The notes below the pieces were generated by a model. The model was not told where the DNA came from. It was given only the letters and a program-made list of their open reading frames with translations, and did no database searches. 64,000 nucleotides of DNA from Trichoplusia ni (taxonomy: Eukaryota; Arthropoda; Insecta; Lepidoptera; Noctuidae), in contig NC_039480.1 of NCBI RefSeq assembly GCF_003590095.1, forward strand, positions 15,911,328-15,975,327, read 5' to 3'. Below are positions 1-12,500 of this stretch, in pieces; within the stretch, counting starts at the first letter, position 1, and every line of letters starts with the position of its first letter. A program made the position numbers and the translations under genes.

Positions 1-1736
1 ATAAATTAAAAATCAGAAATTAACAAGGGTTCTATTAAAAAAAAAACTGCTAAAAGTAACTCCCTGACTACCTACTCTAAAAGCATCTCATTCAGATTCC
101 TCTAGTCTTATAAAGATGGTCAAGCTCATTCAAATTGGTATCATATCATCTAATTCAGAGTTAAGATGTGAATACTTATGAGATCGTAGGGAGTGATTTG
201 TTTGAGTAATAAATCATGATGCGTAGTACCACAGTATAGAGCGAGGCGCGGTGTCACAGTAGTAGCAAGTAGCGTACATACATGTCTTTGTCAGGGACAT
301 TGCGTAACACAGATTGTAACACATGACATCTCAAGTGATACTCTTCCGTTTCGATATTCCTGTTCGAAACATATGACAAGAATAAATTAATCTCACTTAG
401 CTTTCAGAAATAAGATTGCTTATTGTAATTATACTATTTTTGACATGGGTTTAAATACTTGGTTTACTTATTCTTCCTAACGAGTTTCCCGTCTGGTGAT
501 AGAGTCCGCTCTGCTTAATTCATACTTTCAATTTACCCTATCATGGACATTTAGGCCCAAAACAAAATGTAAGCTTGTGTTTTTATTTAAGAGGATATAC
601 ATAGAATTAGGACATGTTTGATATACAAATTCATTAAACTTGTGACTTGAAAAAAGTTTAGCTATTTTGTAGTAGTACATTTACTAATGAGCTTTGATTA
701 ACTTCTTTTTAGCTCTGCCCATTGTATATTTTATGCAGACGATGTCAGTACTAATACTTTACTTTCAATTAAGATTCCTATCATACTATAAATACTAGTT
801 ATAATACCACAAATTAGAGATACCACTGCACGCCAAGAGCCCTTTTCTCCTCAGTAAAAAATCCTATTACCTATTTGTACTAAAATTATTCTACAAATGC
901 GATAGACATCTAGACTGTAATTATTCCACGTATGACTTAACAAATTAAGTCTAATGCAGATTTCTCTTTAGGAAGTTATGCTCGCGCCTCCATGTAGAGA
1001 TCCAAGTAGGTCTGATTAGTAATCCCTGTACTTGAATGGGCATGTAATGTTCTGTGGCCTGATGTAGCAAACCTCTTTGTTAGGATGTAGAAAATGTAGC
1101 GTCTGTCTGTATGTTACTTACTCTGTTTGTTATGAACTTTTGATTGTTGAATTATTGCTACATAGTTACAGTTTTGAGTCTATAGATTGGGATAGAAGTA
1201 TGGATGCCAACTATAGTATGGAGATATATAATATCATTGTTTTTGTGAATGGAATGGAATCGTGGTTACATAAAATTTTGAAGTTATACATATGGATCAA
1301 TTGACAATTAACAATGATTTTAAAAATACTTGGTTTTGATTATTTGTTAAGAAATTAAATATTTTATAGCAAAGCTCTGGCGTTATTAAGAACTGCAATA
1401 AAATATTTAAATCGAGTAAATTACCTGTAATAACAGTTTTATATGTTATTGTGTGTTGTTATCTGACTCAGTCTGTATTAATAGGTTTGTAGTAGTATTC
1501 AGAGCGTAGCTACATACATATACTATAGGTAGGACGTATTTATGATATCGAGAGTGGGGTTTGGCAAGCGCAGTGCGTTCTTGGCTATCGGTCATTAAAC
1601 AAACGAAGGTCGCCGTTAAAAGCTAAGCTTTCTGTGTCATTGTCACTATAACGTTTAGTTTATTTTAATAATGACGAGAAAATTGAGACAGTTTGAAAGT
1701 GACAATGTTATTTTACTAATATCAAAAGTGTAGTTT
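1..1736. other. AT-rich intergenic stretch, no gene seen
   Basis: I see no convincing coding exon here. The only sizeable open frame (1077-1304, +) has no splice context, family resemblance or coding bias and looks like chance in AT-rich DNA. Confidence 0.5.
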
Positions 1737-1995
1737 AGTCCATCAGACAAGAAAAAATACGTATCCAAAAAATATTGGATACGTATTTTTTCTTTTATCT
1801 CGTAAACAAAAAATGAAGTGGATACAGGGATTTAAAATTTCGAGTGACGTCACTTATCAGTACGTCTTTTTTTTACGAGGAAGTGATGTTTTTAGCCCCC
1901 ACTAGCAATTAAATGCTTCCTTTCTTCCTTCCCTTTAAATTATGTTATTTGTAAAACCTTTTGCGAGACAAGGGTGAAATTTCTTGTCCGTCTAG
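1737..1995. mobile_element. MITE copy 1 with CRE-like palindrome
   Basis: This short non-coding element starts AGTCCATCAGACAAG and ends near a degenerate inverted copy (CTTGTCCGTCTAG). Inside are the palindrome GTGACGTCAC at about 1845 and the phrase GGATACGTATTTTTT. Three other copies sharing the layout lie near 36.5, 54.55 and 55.57 kb. The left part folds into a 20-bp perfect hairpin (1749-1794). The terminal repeats are imperfect, so the outer limits are approximate and the superfamily is not assigned. Confidence 0.5.
1749..1794. repeat. Perfect 20-bp inverted repeat (hairpin)
   Basis: The arms are 1749-1768 and 1775-1794, separated by a 6-base loop (AAAATA). They read AAGAAAAAATACGTATCCAA and its exact complement. 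It lies inside MITE copy 1, so it is best read as part of that element. Confidence 0.85.
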
Positions 1996-2321
1996 TTTTT
2001 ATTATAGATTAAGAAAGCAATTAGCCGTGTCTTGATATGATACACTTCAAACACGTATATTGTTTATACACCTACTAATATCACCAAGATATTAGAGGTG
2101 TGAATTAAACCTTCTTATCTAAACGGAAACGGCTCTACCGATACCGGTAAAATTACACTCATTACAAGAGCAACATCCGTTACACACCTACCTAAACGAT
2201 TAGTCCAACATCCGTATGAGTCCGTATCTATCGCATGGCGCTCTCAATTCACTTAATCGAAGTTAAGTAACCCAATCAAACGTTCATTGCATCGGAGCAT
2301 CTGTATGCAATTGATCCGAGG

Positions 2322-2678
2322 CTCCGGGCTAGGGATGTGCCTTGTTGCAAAATAGTCGATGTCAATATCGATGTCAAAATCGATTATATTATTGATGTTG
2401 AAAAAATATGTTGAAATGATAAAAAAAATATAATAACTGCCAATATTGTTTATTAATATCGATTAGATAAGTTCAAGTTTTGAGAAATTTATGTTGAGTT
2501 GTTAATGTTGTTATAAAGAGAACAGAGTAAGAAAAACGTTGTACAGAATAGGCTTCGTTTCCGAACACATTTGTCATGTATCAATGTTAAAAATAAAGCA
2601 ATACCGGTAACGAAAATTCGATAATTTCCATGTTCCAAATTAAAACATCGATGTTCATCGAACATCCCTAATCCGGGC
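2322..2678. mobile_element. hAT-type MITE with 8-bp target duplication
   Basis: The element occupies 2330-2670. It begins TAGGGATGT and ends ACATCCCTA, exact 9-bp inverted termini. It is flanked by CTCCGGGC (2322-2329) and ATCCGGGC (2671-2678), an 8-bp direct duplication with one mismatch. The inside is rich in ATCGATGT motifs and has no transposase. Eight-base duplications with TAGGG/CAGGG-type ends are typical of hAT elements, so it is a non-autonomous hAT derivative. Confidence 0.8.
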
Positions 2679-5600
2679 ATTCCTCTCCACGCCCGCAGCC
2701 GCTCGCATGCATGCTCTCTGCTCCCGATTAAAACGCCCATACGCCGCGTAATCCCACAGATATTACTTACTGTTAGATAAATACTTCTGATAAATGCAGT
2801 CCCGTGTGAATTGTATCATTTATATTTATTATACTGACTGTCACTTGATTTAATTCGTTCGGATAAGTAGGAGTAGTTAATGTAGAGTAGATCCATTTCC
2901 GCGTCTACATTATAATAAATAGCGCATTAATATGTCTTAAGAGTAGGTTATAGTAATACAAATGAATGCTGTTTAAATAAATACGGTTATAGAAGGTCAA
3001 ACGGGTACGTATGTATTGTAGAGCAAAGTCAGTGTCATTAACTAATTAACAAGGGGCCTCGCATCGTGCACACATCGCTAGAGGTGCATGGAACTTGGAA
3101 CATGTGTGTTTGTGTTAAATGTACCATTAAAAGAAGCGTCTTCGTCGAGTTTTTATTACCAGACATGCATAAGAAGATATGAAACTGAATACCGACCTAT
3201 TTTGTTATCTATGTGTTACTCAAGTTACTCAATCACGTCTGTGTTTTTTGGGCGACTACAATGGAATAATACAAAGCGACAAATATAGGCATATTCTTTT
3301 TTAAATTCGAGAGAACGATTATGTCAAGACATGTAGAGATAAGGTCGTGGTACTTGGGATCTCGCATCACCCACGACGCGCAGTTTGCCTCGCGTTGAGC
3401 GTGGACTACGCGAAGGCCGGCGCACGCGCAACCGCAGAAGGTAACGTGACGTCACCGCCAGGTTCACGTCGAGTGACGCTCACTCATTCGTACAAGAATT
3501 TAAATTGTAAACAATGAATCCTCTGCTAACAAACACACATGCGCATCCCTGTTATCGTACAGATTTCTGGGTTTTAATGAGAACAATAAGTGCTAAAATG
3601 TTGTAGCTCAAACTCTTGATAAGACAAAAAAGCCCGGGCAAATGAGAAATTGCAGTTTAACACTGAGTATTTATAGTTTTAATAAAAATAACACGGGATT
3701 AAACGATTGGGGTATCAGACTGACGAGATTATGGTCTACTTAAATATTTTTTTTACGTATTCAGTTTTCCTTGAGTCATTCATATAAGCATAATGGCAAT
3801 GATCATAAAGGGCTGGTATGACTAAGAAAAAAAGTTTAAAAAAGCAAATATTAAACTCTATACGTAGGTACATAACCTACGCCCCAAGACTCGTCATAAT
3901 TATCAACTTTAATGATGACTGTATTTACATAAAGATGCAGAATTAATGGTTGGTTTATGTAAACAACTTATAAATAAGCAATTACTTACGAGTGAGTAAT
4001 GTCTCGATACCGATGCCGCGCCACAATGTCAGTGTCAAACTTGACTTTGAGATTACGATTCGTCGAAGCAGTGAACTCATGCAAAAACTATATTTGGTCG
4101 TAGACCTCAGCGAGTACTGCCCAACCAAGGTCAACAACTATTAAGAGCTTATTTAATGAGAAAACTATAAATACTCGCATTTTTACCGAAACTACTTTTG
4201 GATTGAGCGTAGAATTTGAGAATCAAGACCAATCAGTAGTTTTTTATGTAAATGTTAACATGTACAAGAAATGCTGGTTAGATATATAAAAGAAACGATT
4301 TTGTCATGAAGGCGTAAAATATCAATAGTCAAGTTTAACCTACTGTTTTAAATTGCACATTTTCTTTACTTTTAAGTAATTAAATACACAAATCAATTCA
4401 ATACAGTACAACACAAAATGAATAATATAAAATACCCTAATGTTCAATTTTCTAAGTTCGAATGTGGTACTGTCTAAAGCTTTTTTTTTTGTTCTGAGAA
4501 CATGTCCTGTTATTCAGTGATGTATTAGCGCGACCCTCAGTCATACCCACGATTCATTACTTGGTCAAGGTTCAGTTTTAAGTGACGTCACCCTTTGTCC
4601 GCATGTTTACCTCGTCTAGGTGTATAAATCAGTCATACTGTCGGCATTTACAAGATCACATGGGATTTTTCATTAAGAAATAAAGATTATTCCATTCCTT
4701 TGAGTCGAAAGTCACAGAGAGTCATAATTCGACACAAATATTTATGTACTTCTGGATGTGTGGATGACATCAGCCGAAACAGCAATGTTATAGCGATGTG
4801 TAATACAATATGCAACAGAAATGACTCACAGCCTTACGATATAAATACTGATTTAATAAACGCCATAACTGCATGGATATCATATTGATGGGGATTAATA
4901 AGTTGATTTTAAGAACAAAACGTACAACCGACTTTAAATGAAAACTACTGAGCAAACTTCATGAAACTTTATAGGTTAAATTAAAAGAAAATACAGACCC
5001 ATTGCGAACCTCCTTATTTTTGAAGTGGGTTGCAAAGAACAACAACCTTTAACATTCTAGTCATATTAGGGCTGGTTCAGTTGCTTTATAAATGTCACGC
5101 TATAATAAAGCGTATCATGGCGTTTATTGTCTTTCATTAGAGTACTACGATGTTCTTACCAAATTGGGTTACTCGCAGTTCATGCATCTTTCATACAGAC
5201 TGTTAATAAGCGCTGTTGTTCCAGATCAATAATTATTCAAAACGATTCGTCAGTTTGTAAACAATGAACGCAATCAATCTTTTGTTTCCTAGGCGTTGCT
5301 TTTGGTGGGAAATTAGTTGTTAATTTAAAGCGATAATTGCATGAAGTGTAAGGGTCAATGAAGTGCATACATGCGTGGGCTAACGTTTCTTTCTCATGTA
5401 GTCGTTAAGTAGAAAGCTGGGAAAATGAGGATAAATTACGAGGTAGCTTCTCATGCCATGTTAGCACTGCCATATGCAGAGAGTCCTTATATGGGTCGAG
5501 AGGGGAACATAGACGTGTTCTCACGTACATCAAGCATGTCACAACCACTTGTACCGTTTTCCATTTGATACCGGTATTGACACAACTGTTTTCCAAAGAT

Positions 5601-5684
5601 GTTTCACGAAAACTAGTTCAGTGATAAGACTGACAAAGAAAGCCTTGGTAAACATCGCAGTAATGGGAACTTAGAATGCTAGGT

Positions 5685-5850
5685 GTTTTTGCGGTTCCGT
5701 ACCTAAAGTACCGTAGGTTTCTGTAAAGGGTAAAAACGGAACAATGATACTGAGCTACCGCTCTCTTTTCTTCTGTTCCGTCCGTCTGTCACCAGGTGGT
5801 TTTTCATGTACCGTGTTTCCTAAGCGGTTGAAATTTTCACACATAATGTA
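5685..5850 (+). repeat. Interspersed repeat, GGTTCCGTACCT/CTGTC type
   Basis: The stretch GCGGTTCCGTACC, followed by GGAACAATGAT, CCGTCCGTCTGTCACC and an AAATTTTCACAC-like end, resembles a diverged repeat common in Lepidoptera. Related pieces lie at about 24.12-24.26 kb, 30.44-30.55 kb (opposite orientation) and 40.59-40.65 kb. It has no coding potential. Confidence 0.45.
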
Positions 5851-8034
5851 TTTCTTTTGCCGCAATAAGATCAAATACTAATAAAAATAAAGATGGAGGT
5901 TAAGCAAAGATTGTTATGGCCATAAACTGGTTGACTGGACTCGAACTAGAACCCTCAGTTTCTCGAGTCTGAATCGCATTTAACTGTTTTTTTTTGTAAA
6001 AAAATGTGTTTATTTGTTTTTGTTTATAGACAGAGTTTATATCATAAATGTAAAGCTTATATAAATAGTTCCAACAATCTGCGTGTCAAGCTATCTCAGT
6101 GGAATTCCTTTCTGTTTATATTACTTTATACGCATTACACATGTTTCCGTTGTCATGACTGTCTTAACAGGAACGGTTACGTGCTAAACTGTAGTTTTAT
6201 ATCGTTATTTAATTCTCGTTAAACGAATCTGTTATTTTTGGGTGGCTCTACTAAATTCTAACTGTTTTACCGACGTTCACTTTTTTGTAACGGAACTGTT
6301 TTTCGACTCTCTCTTTTGATACGATCGTTTATAGATTAGTGTATCGGTTATTAATTAATCTGGTTTTGATTGATCTGGCATTTGATTCTAACGAGGTTTC
6401 ATTGAATCAGTGTGTAAACGTCTTGTTGTGTGCGTTGTGAACGCGTTCCAAAAAACTTGATAACCCGTTTAAAGAACGCTCGAGTAAACGATAGAAGATA
6501 ATGAACGTATTGCCAAATCTTAGATGTAAATAAACCAGATTGTCACTACAGGGTATTGACCTGAGGCTACAACGGTTGGGAATTTAAGAATAGAGTTTAG
6601 ATGTGTTTCTTTTTCAATTTGTCTTAATTTTATTGTGTATCATGACGATTATTAGTAACGTCGATTGACTAATGAAACATAACAAGTTTTTTTTTCTGAA
6701 ATGACAGCAATTTTCATCGCTACCTAACAGAACAAAAATAGAAATAGATCCTTGAATAAATTGAGCAGAATGTAGGGGACTAAGTGATTCTAAATTACAT
6801 CGTGGATGTGAATGACATCATACTGAAATTCTGCTAACACACGAAGTATTGGACACATAATAGCCAATTTTAATCCTTGCCCACATTGATCGATACATAA
6901 AATTTAATAACGACGAAATACTGAGCAACAACTAATTAATTATTTTGCATAACAACAAGATACAACTTTCAGCTTTAATAACTTAAAATTGGATTAAGAA
7001 GAATTATTGGCAATAAAATATTATGTGCGGATTAACATTTAGACAGGTATTTTTTTAACTTTAACACTTTAAGATTTAAAATGTGATAGTTTTAAAGTCA
7101 AAACACATATAGCGTATTCTTTATTTTAAACAGTAGTCTTAATAAAAAGACTTCAGTTGTCTTTGCCTTACCGGGGGCGTTATGATTTGTGGGTACTACT
7201 GGCCAGAAAAAAACCATGTTGTGTCCATAATAGTAATTATGAATATATTAATTTGTGTTGTAGGCGATACGATGGTCCCATACCGTCATCCGCATCCCAC
7301 AACATACCATTCTTGCTTATAATTGTTCCGTATGTCACTATATCATTATGTCATATAGTTACGTTCGAAGTATCTTGGTCTTGAAGACGAAATATGACAT
7401 GAGGGGTTCGTTTGAATGAGGCTTAACTTGTGTATATGTTCCAAGATAAACAAATTATTTTATAGCTTTATACTATCCAAATCTTTATAAAACATGTCTA
7501 AGAACGCTCACCAACAATTCGCATTTTATACAAAACAAATTAAATTGATATCGACCCGATCGGGAGTTCTGATGGCACAGACTGACAGAAACGCCAACGT
7601 ATAACACTTATTTGTGGATATCGGGTTAAAAAGAACTTACAATAACTGAATTACATACTCAGTAGGTGAACAAACGATCGAGTAGCAAAAATTAAGTAGG
7701 TCCTGCTAGGGGTGAGTTCAACTTCTTTAAATTGTTAGATGGTTTACTCTCACGTGGGATTGCCCGACTAGTTTCCGAGATAATAGGACTCTTTTATCAT
7801 GAGATGTCGCGGTTTCAGGGTCTCGAGTCGAAAATACCTTTTTTAATTAAATCAATTATATCAGGTCCGTCTATTCTAGTACATATTAACATTGTGTTGA
7901 GCCGCGACCTTAAGCAACAATATAAACTAAAAGGTCGATTAGTCATTAAATATATCTAGATATAGGACTTGTTTTGTTTTTCTAATGAAAAACATATAAT
8001 ACACGTGATTAATACGATCTTAATAATTAACTAA

Positions 8035-8190
8035 GTGATTCGGTGAACTTCGTTCTGACGGACCGATTTGTGAATTTAAACCATCCAGAATGCCATCCAA
8101 ACGCGGAAAGTTTCATTCAAATCGGTCCAGCCGTTTAGGAGGAATTTAGTGGCATACAGACGTTTAGTAGAATGTTCGGTAATTAAATCA
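8035..8190 (-). mobile_element. Degenerate Helitron-like remnant
   Basis: GGTGAACTTCGTTCTGACGG resembles the 3'-hairpin region of the well-preserved Helitron at 24.56 kb (GGCGAACTTCGTACCGCC). It is followed by an ATCGGTCCAGCCGTTTAGG-type phrase common near ends of such elements. Neither the CTAG terminus nor the TC terminus is preserved. Confidence 0.35.
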
Positions 8191-8284
8191 GTTTATGTTC
8201 TATTAACTGTAAGTTCATTATCATAATTTTACTTATACAACTAATACAACTGTTTCTTCATTTTTTAATATTATCAAAGCTTTC

Positions 8285-8335
8285 CTACATAAGAAGAGGC
8301 CTTTATCTAGCAGTGGGACGTACATAGGCTAGTAA
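8285..8335 (+). repeat. RTE-type LINE tail fragment
   Basis: The phrase AGAGGCCTTTATCTAGCAGTGGGACGT resembles the 3' coding end of lepidopteran RTE-like LINEs (Glu-Ala-Phe-x-Gln-Gln-Trp-Asp). Related pieces occur at 26.63, 44.77 and, with its GATGATGATG tail, 32.1 and 51.4 kb. Confidence 0.5.
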
Positions 8336-8889
8336 TGTTTAAATCTAATTAAAAACACGTGAATACTATTTGTATCCTTTTTTATCCTATACAGATAGTT
8401 TAAGCAATGGTAGGGACAATAATAGTCCCAAAATAATACTCAGACACTTTATATTTTTAAAACTCGGTAAGTATATCTAAATTGCAAACTTGTATAACGT
8501 TGTTGTTACAATATTGTTTCTGCAATTCATACGCATTTACACTATTATTTTCTTATGGATGATGACGTCTTCTTGCGAATCTCTACATAAACATTACGGG
8601 TGGTGTAAAAACAGAGTTCTTAAAAATAACTTGTGCCTCACGCGCTCAAGGTAAGGACGTATCGTGGCCCAAATTTATTCTAAAACAAAATCAAGGCCTT
8701 TACCACACACATCACTTGTATTAAATAAGATATATTTATAATCGCATATAGAATACCTAATGATATATATTTAAAACATGCTTTAATTTATTTACCTTTT
8801 CCACGAGGGTAAAACTGTTTTATAAATCACTGCTTATCACTGTTTACCACTTGTTAATCACTTTTGTAATTAATTACGTTCACGTTTCT

Positions 8890-9020
8890 TTACGTAAGTT
8901 GTGTGCGCGGCAGTACGCGATGTGACTGTTCGCTCGCCAGAGATCGTCTGAGGGAGTTCGCGGCGAGTGTACCGCGCGACGCCGACGCGCGCTAGCCGTA
9001 GGGCCCGCCTGACGCACGCT
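8890..9020 (+). promoter_or_regulatory. GC-rich patch, possible promoter of the 4-TM gene
   Basis: About 130 bases with dense CpG (for example CGCGGCGAGTGTACCGCGCG) stand in AT-rich DNA 550 bases upstream of the proposed first coding exon of the plus-strand gene. No TATA box was identified. The promoter role is inferred only from composition and position; the second GC-rich patch at 3340-3480 is an alternative. Confidence 0.25.
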
Positions 9021-9565
9021 GGTGATGACAGACCTAATCACACTATCACTCTGTCACTACCATCCGTTGACTCTTCGATTCATCAGATTTGTACGTCTGT
9101 CACACACCAATTATGTCGTAACATTTAAGTATGTATTAGTAAACACAATGTACGCGTCTGTATTTTGAATTAAATAGTGTCATTGGAGTATAACGATCGA
9201 TTGTGTTGTTTTGAGGCTAAATAAGTATGGATATTTAAATATGATGGCCTTAACTTAAATTATCTTTGTTTTTCGATGTTATTATTGATGATTGTGGTCT
9301 TTTAATAAGTAAATTTTTTATCTCGTTAAAATTATTCAGTTGCACCAAGTTTCTATAAAATAAGATTTGTTATTGGCTGAATGAGTGAACACTACACACT
9401 ACAATCTCATTGTAATTTAAAAAACAAACTACAATTGACACATTAGTTTCACTCGTCTGACATTAAACCGCATAAATGTACAAATAATCCAGTAATCGAT
9501 AAGTTTTCAATAAAAAATGCTTCTGATTTTTAAATGACTTGGCAACAAAATCATTAGCTATAAAT

Positions 9566-12500
9566 ATGATAAATATACTATCTTACGTGGGCATGAACAT
9601 GCAGTCCGAGGTGTGTTTGTGGACGCTGTTGGGGCTGGTGCGAACCATCTTCGACGCCACGCTGTTCAAAGTGAACGCCAATCTGAAACAGGTGCCGGCT
9701 TGCCGACAGATTTATTCAACATTATAATTAAGTAGTTTTTGAGGTTGCGCCGCCCACTATGCACACACGTGTTGACTTAGGTACCAGTTACACTCAGAGA
9801 TTATCTTTATGGGTATCACGAACAGTGAATGTTTTCATTAATAATTAAGATGGTAGACAGCTTTTATTTATAAGTTATATAGTCAAACTATCGCTATCTT
9901 ATTAGCTTGTAATAATTACCGTTAGATACTTGAATAAGTATTAGCTCAGTAAGAGCGTTGTAATTTGGTTGATATTATGAACTTATTTTTAAGCCTCTTT
10001 AAATTTATTTACGTTATAACAACTGTGGAGAGTTCTATTATAATCTCTTCTTTCTTTAGTATCGTAGTAGGTTTTTATTCAAATATAGACCTTTTGGACA
10101 TTAAAAGAGATTCATTTTCAACTTATTTGCTAGTTAACTTTTTAAGTATGGTAGTTAGAACTGATGTAACCGCTAATTACGACGTTAATGAAACATTTGA
10201 CAAAGTATTATCATACGCATAAACATAATGCCTAATATAGTGTAATGGAGTGGAATTAAAACAACAATTAGTCATTATTTATTTATAAAGAATTATTATT
10301 TATTTGCCAAAATAAATAAACCACAAGTTTTTTGTTTATAAAATGACTCTATAACTTATGAAATATAAATAACTGTCACGCAAGTATTAGGGTATAATCT
10401 TTCGTTCAACAGTTTCAAGCTCTAATGTGTATTATAAATAACGTGACACGTTGTTTGTCCGTATTGGACTTCTAAACTAGGTACTTTCCCAAATTCAATC
10501 AAATTTTGCACACCGTGTGCAGCTTGATCCAACCCAAAATGATTAATTACATCTCAATTTATATTCGCAATATTATTTTCTAACAAATATTTATTTACTA
10601 CGCTAATGAAATTGCGGACAACACTAGTAAACATATATATTGCTTTTATTAATAAGTAGATAAGCATAGTAGTACATTTTTTTTTACAGATGACATTTGC
10701 AAACTGACAATACGACCCCAAAATCTAGAAGGGCGTTCAAAATACATAGTTAACTTTTATCAATCTGTTTTTAACCTTTTATGTTACAACCTTCTTTAAT
10801 TAGTCTACTAAGTGTTGCCATGTCTTTGCAGGTCTGGCAGATGACGATGCCTGAAGAGCTGTCAATGCCAGTACAGCGCGTGTTGCGCACCATGATCTCC
10901 GGCGTGATGCTGGTGCAGTGCTTCACTGTCTACGTCTACCTCGCCTCCTACATAGTACTACTCTATCCTGTGTTCCTGGTAATTAAGACTTAATTTTTTG
11001 AGCAATAAGAGTTATTATTTAATGTTTGGAGAGCATGAAGACTTCGGGAAAAGGTTAAAATTATCCATGATAAAAATACTCTCTAAAATGCATTTTTGTA
11101 ACTGTAGAAGATAAAAAGTGAGAGGTCTCAAAGTAATTCATCAGTTTAATCATCGACTCTACAAAATTTTTTCACTATCAAAATCAAACATAAAATAGTA
11201 ATTTGAAGCTTTCAACGTCTTACCAATAACTAGTTTTCTAAATACATTTCTACCGCCAATATTACGTTTTTACATAACAATATTAATTTCAAGTAATTTA
11301 GAAACAGCACGTAATGGAATCTAAAGTATAGTATTTTCAACATTACGCAAGAATCAGCTCACGTCTTAATACATTACATTTTACCGCGTATTTGGCGTTT
11401 AGTCATACAGCCATTGAGCCTCTACGAGTCACAGGAGCTAGGTACGTATACTATCTACTTGTGACCGCAACTCTGCCTCACTCATGGACATTGAATGAAA
11501 CAATAATGAATTGTGCGTCACGATCGTGTAAACTGTTGTTAAAGCTTTAGAAATTAAAACATCGCACGTGTTTCATTACGTGATCACGTGATGAATCCTT
11601 AGACTGGAGTTTGGTTTACTAATATTTTAGGTTGATTTTTGTAGACCTACTGAACAGTCGAATAACCACTGAATTCTTATCCAAAAAAAGAATGTTGTTC
11701 TAGCTATTTTTAATTGCAAGTGAATCATGGTTTATCATGACCGTTGGACTAACAAGTCAAAAGATTTGCTTAAAAAAAAAACGACTCCCGCACTATGTAG
11801 CGGGGGGTTTCACAAACAAACATACGAGTCACGTAGGTTTGAAGTCTGTCAGGCAGGAGTTTCTTTTAGAATTCATATGAAATTTACAAACTATTTAAAT
11901 GTAATGTCGATGAAAGTAAAAATCGTAAGAGAATCGTGCAAAACGTTATTCGACTCCAGGTAACTAAGATTTGGAAATTCATTTTTAAATATCGTTGTAA
12001 ATTTAAGATGAAATTAGTAACTAACACGAAATGACGTACTATCTTCATCCACTGATTACTAAAAACTTAACATTTATATGTACCTATATCTATAGCAGGA
12101 AACTTTCAAATTATTATTTTCATTTTAGGAAGAGCGCCCCACGCTGGTGTTACCGTGGCTGCTGCTGGCGGCGGTCCGCAAGCTGCTGTGTGAGCTGACC
12201 AGCCTGGCGCTGGGGCTGGGCACCTGCGTGCTGCTGGGCCCCGCCAGACCTCCCTGCATCAAGTTCGTCGTTGTCAAGTTCACGTCAATCATGCCTGCCT
12301 TCTACATGTGGATGCTGGTGTTCAGGTATATTGCAGCTCACTTATATATGTCTCAAACTACCCTTTGAAGAGTGAGTCTTAAACGGCTTGTTTGGGATAT
12401 CCACACATGGTCATCCATATTTCTCTGCTTCATTTGAATATTTTACCTTACTCGGCTAATGTCTTGTGATACGCGCTGTATTTTACAGGTTCTTGGGTGT

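Larger units (their letters stand above)
2679..9565. other. Intergenic DNA upstream of the 4-TM gene
   Basis: No coding exon is convincing; the short frames between 3088 and 7959 lack splice context or family resemblance. Two GC-rich patches stand out against the AT background, 3340-3480 and 8890-9020, and could be promoters of the plus-strand gene starting at about 9566. The rest contains old repeats: AACCGACTT-type and GGTTCCGTACCT-type interspersed repeats near 4.93 and 5.7 kb, a Helitron-like remnant near 8.05 kb, and an RTE tail near 8.29 kb. Confidence 0.5.
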
